From positions 1 to 53,352 of the forward strand of contig JAYMGJ010000461.1 of NCBI GenBank assembly GCA_037178675.1: a DNA stretch of 53,352 nt. Reading direction: 5' to 3'. Of the stretch, positions 1 through 10,387 are shown one piece after another. A program made the position numbers and the translations under genes. Under the pieces are notes generated by a model. It worked only from the letters and a program-made list of their open reading frames with translations, was not told the origin of the DNA and searched no databases. Each line of letters opens with the position of its first letter. Positions within the stretch are counted from its first letter, which is position 1. Source of the stretch: Scleroderma bovista (lineage: Eukaryota > Basidiomycota > Agaricomycetes > Boletales > Sclerodermataceae).

Positions 1-273
1 TCGACGACCTGCGTCAACGTTGCAGGCAACCACCTGGACGACAACGATGACCCCACCACCACCAGCGACGACAACCACGACGTCGACACCCCCCGCGTCC
101 GCCATCCCCAGCACTTTGCCCGAAGACGACGACGACATATCCCAGCCCCAGCATTGTCTGGCGACCGCGACGACGCGTACCCGTGTCCCCCAGCCCCAGC
201 ATTGTTGACACAGCCATCACCCACACCCACATCAGCGTCGATGACGCGACTATTACGCTACCAGAATCTATGA
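1..273 (+). other. Possible truncated 3' end of an ORF; low-complexity GAC/CCA-rich DNA
   Basis: Frame 1 is open from the first base to a TGA at 271-273 (about 90 codons), with Asp/Thr/Pro-rich low-complexity content and no recognisable domain. It is followed by AT-rich DNA (about 285-350), which would suit a 3' untranslated region. It could be the tail of a gene beginning outside the window, or chance openness in GC-rich DNA. I see no function in it. Confidence 0.2.
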
Positions 274-399
274 TGCCCCCCCTCCATTTGTATATAATAT
301 ATATTTATTGTATTTTTTCAGAATTAATATAAATTTATTAACATGAATATTAAACAAATTAAGTGATAAAAGAATACAGATGGATAGAGCTAATGGCCT

Positions 400-1130
400 G
401 GCCAGTCTGACTTATCTGACTGGTCTTACTGGTCCAATTAGTGTTATTGGTCTGGCTAGTCTTACTAGTCTAATTGGTCTAACTGGTCTGAGTCTCTGAA
501 TTGTCTGGCCACTCTGGCCAGTCTTACTGATGTGACTTGTCTGGGTGGCCTGACTGGTCTTGTTGGTCTGGATTGTCTTAAATGTCTGACCAACTTACTG
601 TCTGACAGGTCTGACAGTCTGGGTGATCTGATTAGGCTGGGTGGTCTGGATGGTCTGGATTGTCTTGACTGTCTGACTGACTTACAGTCTGGATGGTCTG
701 GATGGTCTGGATGGTCTGGATGGTCTGGATGGTCTGGATGGTCTTCACTGGCTGACTGTCTGACTGGCTGGCTGGTCTGGCTGGTCTGACATGTCTGAAT
801 GGTCTTCACTGGCTGACTGACTTATGATCTGGGTGGTCTGACAGGTCTGACAGGTCTGGATGGTCTTAACTGTCTGACTGACTTACTGCCTGAGTGGTCT
901 GACAGGTCTGACCGGTCTGGATTGTCTTAACTCTCTGACTGACTTACTGTCTGGGTGGTCTGACTGGTCTGGAGTGGTCTGGACTGTCTGACTGGCTGAC
1001 TTGCTGGCTGGTCTGGCTGGTCTGGCTGGTCTGACTGGTCTGGTGGTCTGGCCATCTGGTTTCAGACACCCTGGTCTGATGGTCTGGAATGGCTTGACTG
1101 ACTTATCTGACTTATCCATCTTAACTGTCT
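400..1130. repeat. G/T-rich degenerate minisatellite (TCTGG/TCTGAC units)
   Basis: About 730 bp built from TCTGG, TCTGAC and GGTCTGGA-like words. The plus strand is rich in G and T and poor in C. A perfect core of six 9-bp units (GGATGGTCT) occupies 691-744; around it the units vary and words such as CTGACTGACTTACTG recur. Both strands stay open for long stretches (Gln-Thr or Gly-Leu repeats), an effect of the repeat and not coding potential. Confidence 0.85.
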
Positions 1131-1896
1131 GATTCCAGACAATCCAGACACTGTAAGAGAGTTAAGACCAATTGTCACCTTGCTGATGTTGCCACCACTC
1201 AAGTTGATTTTGAAAGTCACTGCATGCTCAAGGGATCTGTAGTGTCCAGCACAGTGCAAGAGGTTGGGCACCAATGCAGTGAGCGCAGTAGTTCTGACAA
1301 GGATTCCGATGGTGGAAATGGGCCAGACAATGACAAGATTCAGATGCAGGATGGTCTGCGTGTACTGAACTTTGTCTGTTTGGCAAAAACTCCAGGTATA
1401 ACAGTATTGTTATACTGTGATTTCCTGCATTTGATTCTACCCTTTTATGTTGTACAGCACAGAAATTACCTAGTGATTTAAACACACTCACACATCATAT
1501 TCAACAGCCAAACCTCCCTCTCCTTACTCAGTGCTTTCTCCATTACCAGCTCCAAAATGATCCTGACATCGACCCAAATACTGGTGAAAAGATAACAATG
1601 TGTTTGGGTGGCTGCTCCCTCAGATGAGGTGCATTCAACCCAGGGACTTCTGAAGGTCTGGCAAGGCTCCCAAGGACTAAGGAGACTAAGAAACTAGAGA
1701 GTGGAAGGGTGGTTCAGTCACTCCAAGACTGAGCTCAAAGATATACACTGAAGAGAAGGATTTTTTTTAGTAAGCTAAGTACAAGCCTACATAGCTAAGG
1801 TAAGAGTCCAGTATCAGTACTACCAATCTACACACCCAGAGACAGGACTGTCTCTACACCAGCCACATCACATTTCCTGACCTTTCTTACTGTCTG
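1131..1896. other. Gene-poor stretch, nothing recognised
   Basis: Short overlapping ORFs exist on both strands (for example 1224-1481 plus and 1228-1491 minus), but none shows a domain or splice structure I can support. It may be decayed sequence belonging to the Plavaka remnant that follows. Confidence 0.4.
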
Positions 1897-2684
1897 GTGT
1901 CTGTCTTTCACAGTGCCATCACCATGTTCTATGCTCCTAGCGATTTGTCAGGCCTTGGTGGTATGCACTCAGAGTGCATTCAAAGTACACCATGCTGGCG
2001 AAAACAGGAGGCATGCTACAACACAGTATTTCTTGAATGGGATCCAGATATACCTGGAATGGGAGGGCTCCATGTTGGTAGAGTTTTCCTATTCTTTTCA
2101 CTTTGCTATGACGGTACCAGATGTTGGATTATAAACAGACTGTTATGGTTTGTTTACATACTTACATAAGCATACATCGCACTACAGTAGTTTCTATTAC
2201 TATAGTCCCTCAGTAGCTTGCCAGACTACTGAGGGTGAGTACCACTGAGTACCTTGTCTATTCCTTACTGATACCTTGTAGTTACTATACAGGTATATCT
2301 AATATACAAGTAGCTTGCCAGACTACTGAGGTTACTATACAGGTCTCCTCCTTTTCCCTTCCTTAGGCTAGACCTTCCCTGTGCAGACCATCACCTTTCT
2401 ATACCAGATACCCCTGCGCACTCATTCAGTGGTTCTCAACAATCTCCGATGGGCCCGATGAAGACATGGGAATGTGGATTGTCCAACCAGACTTGGATGC
2501 GAATGGTCAGTGCACACTTGAAGTCGTTCATGTACATTCTATTCTACGTGGAGCTCATCTCATTCCTATTTACGGACAAAATCGGCTTCCTCTTGACATC
2601 CATTACACTGATTCTCTTGATATTTTTCAAGCATACTATGTAAATAAGTACATAGATCATCACGCATTCAAAATTGCTTTCTAG
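1897..2684 (+). pseudogene. Plavaka-type transposase C-terminal remnant
   Basis: Two blocks resemble the C-terminus of a basidiomycete Plavaka-type DNA transposase lineage. Block one (1897-2122) reads FYAPSDLSGLGGMHSE, then a cysteine/tryptophan patch and GMGGLHVGRVFLFFSL. Block two (about 2410-2684) reads CALIQWFSTISDGPDED, MGMWIVQPDLDANGQ, RGAHLIPIYGQ, and ends SLDIFQAYYVNKYIDHHAF. The two blocks would be contiguous but for the 279-bp insertion at 2123-2401. No upstream catalytic region is visible in the window, so this is a remnant and not a gene. The lineage differs from the two longer Plavaka copies at 3.4-22.3 kb and 28.5-32.3 kb. Family assignment is from remembered motif similarity. 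Confidence 0.6.
2123..2401. mobile_element. 279-bp insertion flanked by 8-bp direct repeat TACCAGAT
   Basis: The remnant transposase frame is interrupted between two copies of TACCAGAT (2115-2122 and 2402-2409). Removing 279 bp plus one repeat brings the two coding blocks together. The insert holds two copies of AGTAGCTTGCCAGACTACTG; the first, with its flanks, forms a hairpin with CCTCAGTAG/CTACTGAGG arms. I see no clear terminal inverted repeats, so the element class is unknown. The 8-bp duplication would fit a hAT-type insertion. Confidence 0.45.
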
Positions 2685-3138
2685 ACTACTTACATTGCTA
2701 GTATCGAGAAATAGGAAGTCTGATGACTCGAGACTCTGATAGCATCTGCAAATCTCTGTGGTCTGGGCAATCTGGATTTGTGTCTGACGGTCTGGCAGAC
2801 CCTACCATGATGTTTCATCATTGAACTAAGACTGGCAGACTCTGTCAGCACCATCAGCCGAGGTCAGCTCAAATCAGACGCTTCAGATGGATTAGACCCT
2901 TTGTAACATTCCTGATGCATGCAGATAAAGTAGCTACAATGTAAATAATAGCTTAAATTGCACTTTTCTGTGTCCTATTCTGCAGCAACACATGCTGTCA
3001 GCTCCTCTAACTCAGAGGGACATAGAAATAGGTCTGGTGAAGCTCCATCCCATAGCTTTTAGACAATGGACCTTCTATTGACTTGCCACAATGACGCCAG
3101 GGAAGGGTGTTTATAACTGCATTATCTATATCTATATC
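2685..3138. other. Intergenic, nothing recognised
   Basis: AT-rich DNA without an ORF, inverted repeat or RNA gene that I can support. Confidence 0.4.
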
Positions 3139-3418
3139 CATCAGGAAAAACCTTTTGCTATGTAGCATAGCCACCAAGGTACCGTGTCTCCTGGAGCCTC
3201 AGTAGTAATATGTTGCATTAGGCACATGATCTGGAGTGCTATCCAGCTGTCACCATGTGACAGATAGCACGCTGTCGACACCATTGCTGACAGTGTCATC
3301 CCGATAGCTCATATAGACACTGTAGCTCACATTCGCACTATGTATCTTTCAGAGTCTATATTGTCATGCTGACATGATTACACATTCAATAAGTCTCAAT
3401 TCATTGGCATCAGAAATG
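3139..3418 (-). repeat. CATAG-rich 3' module ending in T5CCTGATG (Plavaka copy 1)
   Basis: Just beyond the stop of the minus-strand Plavaka pseudogene is a stretch with recurring GCTATG/CATAG/ATAGCTC words. It ends, in gene orientation, in TTTTTCCTGATG (3139-3150 on the plus strand as CATCAGGAAAAA). The same arrangement follows three other transposon-type genes here, with motifs at 25560-25572, 32603-32615 and 34296-34309. It may be the subterminal and terminal sequence of a Plavaka element. A decayed intron 3' end (T tract plus CTGAT branch site) is a possible alternative. Confidence 0.45.
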
Positions 3419-4683
3419 CTAGTCACTGGCTAGGGCAACAAATGTATCTAAGTCAATATATGAATTAACATGAAACACACTCGCGATCTCCAGCACATTC
3501 TCAGAGGACCAATCTGAACTAATACTCCTCCCACATTGGGCTTGTAGATGGCAAGGGTGTGCGAAGTGATCCATGCTGATTACTGCCATGTTGCGCCAAT
3601 GGTTTCACGTTGAACGGGTGATGATGAACTGCCCAGAGATAGGGTCATGGTGACGGAGTGAGGTAAACCACTCGACATATGCCAGTGGATGCAGGTAGAG
3701 GCTGAGATGGTCTGGAAGCTTGAATATGATGTGCACTTGTGCGATCTGCACCCCTTTGAGTAAAATATGCATCAGTGCACACTTGTTGTGATGATGAGGT
3801 CTGGTACTTACCATTGGGTCCCAAAAAAACTCTCGGCTGATGTCCTTCATCCCACACAAAAACTGTATCAAATCTTGCTGGGGTCTCGGCCTGGCGGCCA
3901 CAAGCGGCGACCTTCACCTTGGCACGAATCTTTTGCCAGCCCAAATCGTGTCCGGTGACCACGCTAGGCCTGCTTGTGACATATAGTTGGTTGTATACAT
4001 TGAATTGATCCGTTTCCACAGGAAGTACTACTTTGTCTCTAGTTGCGTAGGAATTAAGAAACTGCTTGAGTGCCTCAAGGAAATGGAGTGCGTTGTAGTC
4101 ACTCTGCAACTGCTGAACGGAGACCCTGCGATGGGCAGGGGATTTTGGCACTTTGTAGTGGGCTTTCACTAGGACAACCATCTCCTCAATAACTGCCACA
4201 GGTGCCATAAGTACTACATACCTGACAGCCCTCGCACAGTAACTTCACCAGCACCCTCTCCTGGATGGTCACCCATGTCCGGTTCAACATCTGAGTCATC
4301 AACCCCTCCACCCGAGCTTCCGTGAATGGCATCCTTGCTTGCAGGCTTCTTAAGCTGTCTCCAGGCATGGTAAGCAGTCCTGTGATGGATAGCCTCTTGG
4401 CGTTGAAGCCACAAGGCCATTTGTTCGACATAATACTGTTTGTTGCTGGCACAGTAGGCATCCTTAGCATAGTCGATGTGAAGGCGTTCAGGGTATTCCA
4501 TGTTGTATCCGTCAGTGCTGCCGAGCACTCAGATTGATGATATGTAGTGGATGAGGGAGTGGATCTTGGGGATGTTGAAATGATCACATATGCCAAGCTT
4601 GGTGAGGACATCCTTATGTACATGGAACAGACTCAGGCTGTCCTGCATAGCTTTGAGAGTTTGGTCCGTGTGTTGTTGGAATT
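3419..4683 (-). pseudogene. Plavaka transposase copy 1, C-terminal segment
   Basis: This is the C-terminal third of a Plavaka-type transposase, continuing from 12541-12647 once Ty3 element A and its GAATT duplication are removed. Reading the minus strand: a helical stretch around LSLFHVHKDVLTKLGI, then FNIPKIHSLIHYISSI, an in-frame TGA, LGSTDGYNMEYPERLHIDYA, and LWLQRQEA. An acidic linker and, after introns, FKLPDHLSLYLHPLAYVEWF follow. A second TGA follows ITRST before the final segment ending YIDLDTFVAL (stop at 3419). Both TGAs sit where copy 2 or family memory suggests arginine, consistent with CGA to TGA change. The gene is dead: split by two retrotransposons and carrying nonsense codons. 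Confidence 0.75.
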
Positions 4684-5322
4684 TGTCAAGTCCGGGTCTA
4701 CTCCGGTAGGAGGTCCGGTCAAGTCCGGACGAGCACGGACGAAGGGAGAGGGCAGAGGGCTGGATGAGGGATTAGTCCGGCCGGAGTTGGTGACCGCTTG
4801 GATTCAACGACAAGGACGACGTGCGTTGATCCCTTGTGTAGGTTCCGGTCAAGGTGATAGGGACGGAGACAGAGACAGAGACAGACAGAGACTGGAGTAG
4901 TGACTAAGTTGATTTCAGACTGAGGTGTACAAGGTAAACTAGAGGGTACTTATACTAAGTAGAACTAGGGTCGAGTACATACGGTGACAAGTAAACAACC
5001 TAATAGCGGACAAGGGATGACCGGAGTTAGGACTAGCTCAGGTCCGGTGAAAATAAAGTCAGGTCCAGGTAAAATAAATCAGGTCCGGTGAAAAAGCTAC
5101 AAGGTATAGGATATATCGAGTTCACGGAGAACTCACGTCAAGGCAGGGTAGACGGCGAGGTGTAGTAAGAGCGAATGGAGTATAGACCAAGGGTCGTAGT
5201 TAGCGGAAGGTTATCTGCGCGACCGTTGACCGGAGTAACTGAGAACGACCGGAGTTGAGCTGTAGGCCTGCGATGTGACCGGAGTAACCGGATATGGTCC
5301 GGAGTTGGACATGGTTGTAACA
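4684..5322 (-). repeat. 3' LTR of Ty3 element A
   Basis: 639 bp, read on the minus strand as TGTTACAACC ... CTTGACA. It contains a TATAAG box (CTTATA at 4949-4954) and the AGTCTGAAAT self-primer word, seen on the plus strand as ATTTCAGACT. It abuts the polypurine tract at 5323. Confidence 0.95.
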
Positions 5323-5430
5323 GTATCCCCCTTTTAGGGGCCGAACCCATGAGGCCCCAATGAGGCTGTCGTGTGGTCGCCTAAAACAATGCGGAGTCCG
5401 GAGTGATTGTCTGAGTACGAAATTTGGATC

Positions 5431-5437
5431 TATAAAG
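5431..5437 (+). promoter_or_regulatory. TATA box of the antisense gene in element A
   Basis: TATAAAG lies 57 bp upstream of the ATG at 5488. Element B has the same box at the same distance (19802-19808, minus, ATG at 19751). Conservation of box, spacing and the pyrimidine-rich leader supports a dedicated promoter pointing inward from the 3' LTR boundary. Confidence 0.6.
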
Positions 5438-5487
5438 ATCAAACCGGTTCTTGCTTTTACCCCCAGTTTCCTGCCATTAATCCAAAC

Positions 5488-6506
5488 ATGTCAAACACTG
5501 CTAAGTCCACCACCCCCACTGTTCCCTCTGCGGTCGAGTCCAAGGACTGGACCAAGGTGACAACACCGGAGCTCCAGTCCGGTAGCGAAGACGAGGCGTC
5601 CGTCCTCGATGCCAAAACAAAGGAGAGGCGTCGACGCAAGCAGGTCAAGAGAGAGGAGAAGCAACGCCGGGAAGAGGCAGAGCGACGAGCACGAGAGGAG
5701 GCGGAACGCAAGGCAAAAGAGGAGGCGGAGCGCCAGGTGCGCGAGCAGGCGGAGAAGGAACGGGCGGAGGTGCAGCGAAGGGCTGCAGAGGTAGCGGCGA
5801 GGCAGAGAGCGATGGCGCAGGAGGCGTCAAGGAAACGAGCAAGGGAGGAGCCGGAGGCAGGTCCGGTTGGAGAGGTCCGGTAAGTAACTTCAATTCTTTC
5901 TTTCATCTTCGTTACTAACCGTTACGCAGATGCGTGCGCTGCGCGAAGCACCGCGCAGTGTGTGAGCGAGACCCGGAGAAACCCAAGCAGAGGGCATGCA
6001 TGAAGTGCGCCGGATTAAAGGAGAAGTGTGAGTGGCCGGAGGTGGGGGAACCAGGTCCGGTAGTAGACAAAGGCAAGGGTAAGGCGAAGGAGAAGGAGGT
6101 GGCGACGTCACCGCGAGGCGGTGAAAAGCGGAAGAAGAAGAAGCTGGCGAAGGTCGTCAACGACAACAACGAGGTTGTGGAGGTGGCAGGCCCATCCGGG
6201 TCAAGGTCCGGTTTCAACACCGGGCCTTTCTTGGAGCAGATGGACCGGCTGACAGCCGCGGTGGAGGCGATGACCGGGCAGATGGCCCGGATCGCGGACT
6301 CCACACGATCCGTGTCGCGGTCCAACGACCGCCTGAGCGCTGGCCTCGAGACCTTTCTCGAGGAGTGCCGTTTCTTCACGGCGCCTTGGGACGAAGATGA
6401 GGAATCGGAGGATAGTGAGGCGGAGGTCAACCCGGAGGAGGTTGAACAGGAGGTACAGGGGCTCCAAGAGGAGCAGGAGAATCCTGACAGCGGTGTGCCG
6501 GAGTGA
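5488..6506 (+). CDS. Antisense retrotransposon gene: coiled coil plus Zn2Cys6-like cluster (element A)
   Basis: Two exons, 5488-5879 and 5930-6506, joined by a 50-nt GT-AG intron with an ACTAAC branch site, give 322 aa. Residues about 25-125 form a highly charged Arg/Glu/Lys/Ala helix with heptad-like AEERA/EEAER repeats. The splice junction then creates RCVRCAKHRAVC followed by ACMKCAGLKEKCEW, i.e. C-x2-C-x6-C-x11-C-x2-C-x6-C, which fits the Zn2Cys6 binuclear cluster spacing of fungal DNA-binding proteins. A lysine-rich stretch (KRKKKKLAK, a possible nuclear signal), a second helical region and a very acidic tail follow. The gene is convergent with pol, 171 bp from the pol stop. Element B has the same gene and intron position. 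Function unknown; DNA binding or a role in element regulation is inference. Confidence 0.75.
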
Positions 6507-6677
6507 TTGGTCCGGTCTGGACTCCTTGTAAATAGAAAATGTAATTTAGTTTTACTTTTTTTGTTTATAGAGAAAAGTGGCTGGATTTGAGAGTGAGTGA
6601 TATTACAGAGACAGAGTGAAACGGATAGGGGAAACAGATAAAGAAACGGATAAGAGAAACAGAGAGCGAGAGTATTA

Positions 6678-9600
6678 TTACATAGACGCGAGTGGTCCGG
6701 GTTTGTCCGGGTACCGGACATGGTAATCTTCTAAGAGCTCCGTAGCGTTGCCAAGTTCAGTGGCGAGAAGCCATGACGTTTCTTCGTCAGTTCCTTCGTA
6801 ACCGGACCAACGCACCAAGTAGAGTAACTTGCACGATTTTCGTCGACGGTCGACCTTGGAGTCAAGGATCTCAGAGATCTCGAACTCCGGTTCACCATCT
6901 ACTTCGACCGGTGGCGGAGGAGGTTGTATCTGGTCCGGTATGGTGTTGGGTGTGGCCGGTTCAAGTTGGGAGACGTGGAAGACGGGATGAACGGCGCGCA
7001 TGGAATCTGGAAGACGGAGCGTAAAAGAGAGGGAGCCTACTTGCGCGATGATAGAGTAGGGCCCCAGGTTCTTCTCTGATAGCTTTTTGGATGGTCGTGT
7101 TGACCGGAAGTATTTGGCTTTCACGTACACTTGGTCGCCAACTTTGAAGTCCGGTGCCGGAGTACGTTTGGCATCAGCCGGACCTTGGTAGCGAAGTTGC
7201 GCGTGGGCCATTTCTTCTCGAAGGTATTGGTGCAGTGACTCAAGGTCGACTGCGTAGTCACGAGCCCTGGCAGAGGTCATGTCGCGTTCTGGGTAGACAG
7301 AGATGTTAGGGTGGTAGCCCTTGTTAGCGAAGAACAGAGAGACTCTGGTGGTAGCACTAGGTGCGTTGTTGTATGCAAACTCCGCCAATGGGAGTAAGTC
7401 CGCCCAGTTGTCCTGCTGGTAGTTGCAGTAGATCCGGAGATACTGTTCCAGCGTCTGGTTAGACCGCTCTGTCTGGCCATCGCCCTCCGGGTGGTAACCG
7501 GAGGTGAAGTGGAGGCGCATGTCGAGGGCCTTTCCGAGTGACCGGAAGAAGTGTGAGACGAACTCGGTACCGCGATCTGAGGTGATGTGGGCGGGAACAC
7601 CGTGCTTGGAGAACACGTGGAGTAAAAAGAGCTTTGCGAGCTCCGGGCTAGTGATGGTGTCATGAGTAGGGATGAAGATGGCTTGTTTAGAAAGCCTGTC
7701 TACCACGACCAGGATGGCGGTAAAGCCAGTAGATGAAGGGAGTTGCTCTATGAAGTCCATTGAGATGGAGTTCCAAGGCTTCTCCGGTACAGGGAGCTGT
7801 TTCAGCAACCCGTAGGGTCTATGGCGCGGTGTCTTAGCTCGTGCGCAAGAGGTACATGACCGGACGTAATCCTTGACGAAGGTCCGGAGACCAGGCCAGG
7901 TATACTCACGCCGGATTAGCTCTAGAGTCCGGTTTTGCCCAAAGTGACCAGCGAGTGGGTGATCGTGTCGATACCGGAGTACCCGGAGACGGAGGTCATC
8001 CAAGTCCGGTACGTATATGCAACCGTCTAGTCGAAGGAATCCAGCCTCGTCTGTGGACCAGCGAGAGTCCGGTGGATCTGCGAGGTGGACCTGGGCAATG
8101 GGATCAGAGGGTAGTGTGGAGAGGATGTCGCTATGGAGTGTTTCCACGTCCATGATTGCGACTGCACGGAGGACCGGAAACTCTAGATAAGTAGCACGAA
8201 GAGAATTAGAGAGTTGTTCTTGAGTGAACACCGGCCTAAGGTTTTGGGGATTAACCTGGGCGTAGCCACTATCCCCCTCTTTGGGGTAGACGTCCCATCG
8301 TCTAGTGAGAGCGTCCGGCTTGGCACCGAGTTTTCCGGGGCGGAAACGAATGACAAGATTAAATTGAGAGAGAAATTCAGACCACCGGGCTTGCCAGCGG
8401 GACAGTACTTTTGAGGTTGAGAAATACTCGAGATTCTTGTGGTCCGTGACGATGTCGATAGGAGAGGCGGAGCCTTCGAGGTAGTGGCGCCAGTTCCGGA
8501 ATGCTTCGAAGATAGCAAGCAATTCCTTATCGTGGGTGTCGTAGTTCAGTTCCGGAGCGGTCAAAGTCTGGGAGTAATAGGCGACCGGACGAACTTCTCC
8601 GTCGGCGCAGGTAATAGACAAGATACCGGCGACAGCATAGTCGGAGGCATCGGTTTCCACGATGATAGGGGTATCCGGAATGAAGTGAGTGAGAATGGGC
8701 GCAGTAGTGAAGGCATGCTTAAGTGCATTGAACGAACGTCGACAGTCCTCGGAGAAGTTCCAAGGGGCATCCTTCCAGGTGAGTCGGGTAAGGGGGACCA
8801 CAATGTCCGAGTAGTTGAATATAAACCGGCGGTAGAAATTGGCAAAGCCTAGGAAGGACTGGATGTCCTTTACCTTTCGAGGTTCAGGCCAGTTGGAGAT
8901 GGTCTGGATTTTGTCCGGAGACATAGTTAGACCGTCAGGAGATAGGCGGTAGCCAAGATACTCTACCGAGTCCGAGTGGAACTCGCATTTCTCCGGTTTG
9001 GCGAAGAGGCCATGCAACCGGAGACGGCGGAGTACTTCTCGGACGTGCTGCTGGTGGGACTCCATATCCTCGGAGTAGATGAGGATGTCGTCGAGGTACA
9101 CGACGACGCAGACATCCAGCATGTCAGCGAAGATGGTGTTGACAAAGCGCTGGAAGGCTGCAGGGGCGTTAGTGAGGCCAAAGGGCATTACTAACCACTC
9201 GTAAGACCCATAGCGCGTACGGAAGGCGGTCTTCCACTCATCGCCCGGAGCAATCCGGACTAGATGGTACGCGTGCCGGAGGTCGATCTTCGAGTAGATC
9301 TTAGCACGGCTTGGGGAGTCTAGTAGGTCAGAGATTAGGGGGAGTGGATAGCGATCCTTTTTGGTGATTTTGTTTAGGCCTCGGAAGTCAACGCAGAGGC
9401 GGAGTGAACCGTCCTTCTTTTTTACGAAGAGGACCGGAGCAGCATGGGAGGAAGCGGTAGGACGGATGAAACCTGTATTAAGATTCTCGTCGATGAAGGT
9501 CCGGAGAGTGGAGAGCTCAACCGGAGACAGTGAGTAGAGGGTTCCCAGAGGTGGAGAAGTACCTTCTTCAAGGTCGATCTTCAAGTTGTAGTCGCGATGC

Positions 9601-10386
9601 AGGGGAAGTTCAGAGGCCTTTGCCTTGCTGAACACATCCGCATAATCGCGATACTCCGGAGGGACGATGTCCAGGTCCGGCGGAGTAGAGGCGGAGGAAG
9701 AACGAGCCTTTGCTGAGTTGGAGGGACGCAGCTGAAGTTGGTATTTGGTAGATCCCTCTAATTTGCACGCACGCACGAATGCGGCTGCGTTAATCAGGGA
9801 GATGTGCGGAGGGGTGCAAACCGGAGTGTCGACAGATGGCACGGGGCCGGGGTCAGATTGGCCGGAGAGGCTGGAGACAGGGTTACTGGACTGAACCGGA
9901 GAGGGAGTCGACGGGGGCGCTGGCAAACTTTCTGCAAGTGTTCGGAATGTTAAACTGCTCAATACCCAGTCAATCAATGGATTGTAGCGGGTGAGCCAGT
10001 TATGTCCGAGAACAATTTTGCATTCAGAATCCAGCGGAGTTAGGTAAAAGGTCATGGGGGTGACATCACCGGATGCGGGGAACTTCACTGATAGGTCGAC
10101 AGCTTGAGTAATTACAAAATTCAAGGTACCGTCAAAAAGCCGGAGTACAATCGGGGAAACGGAGTAAGTGAGGAGAGAGTGTCCGAGAGCATATTTGGTA
10201 TCTACAAAGCAGTGCGTGGAACCGGAGTCCACAAGCGCATGGAGTTCTGGTAAATTGTAAGACAAGAGGAAAACATGGGGCATAAGAGAGTTAGGATCGT
10301 AAAGAGCGGACGCGTTGAGGCGGGCCTCCTTGGGTGCACTTCTGGAGTCAACGCAGCTCACCGGTTGTGCAAAGGGCCGGGAGCTG
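6678..10386 (-). CDS. pol: Ty3/gypsy pol polyprotein, element A (PR-RT-RH-IN-chromodomain)
   Basis: The minus-strand frame reads continuously from the gag-pol frameshift site to a stop at 6678 (1227 aa from a GTG at 10361). Domains in order: aspartic protease (LVDSGSTHCFVD); reverse transcriptase (DLRHAYHLVRI, MPFGLTNAPAAFQRF, and the catalytic VVYLDDILIYSED); RNase H (VETDASDYAVAGIL, TDHKNLEYFS); integrase with an HHCC zinc finger (HHPLAG ... CTSCARAK-type) and DDE core (SMDFIEQ, TSDRGTEF, DGQTERSNQ); a GPF/Y-like module (LGPYSIIAQVG); and a C-terminal chromodomain (LYLVRWSGYEGTDEETSW). The chromodomain places it among chromoviruses and would direct integration to marked chromatin. All key residues I can see are intact. 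No ATG lies at the frame start, so expression is expected by -1 frameshifting from gag. Confidence 0.95.
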
Positions 10387-10387
10387 C

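Noticed and set aside
465..1119. Gln/Thr/Ser-repeat ORFs in the minisatellite
   Set aside because: Open frames follow from the short repeat units; no start context or domain.
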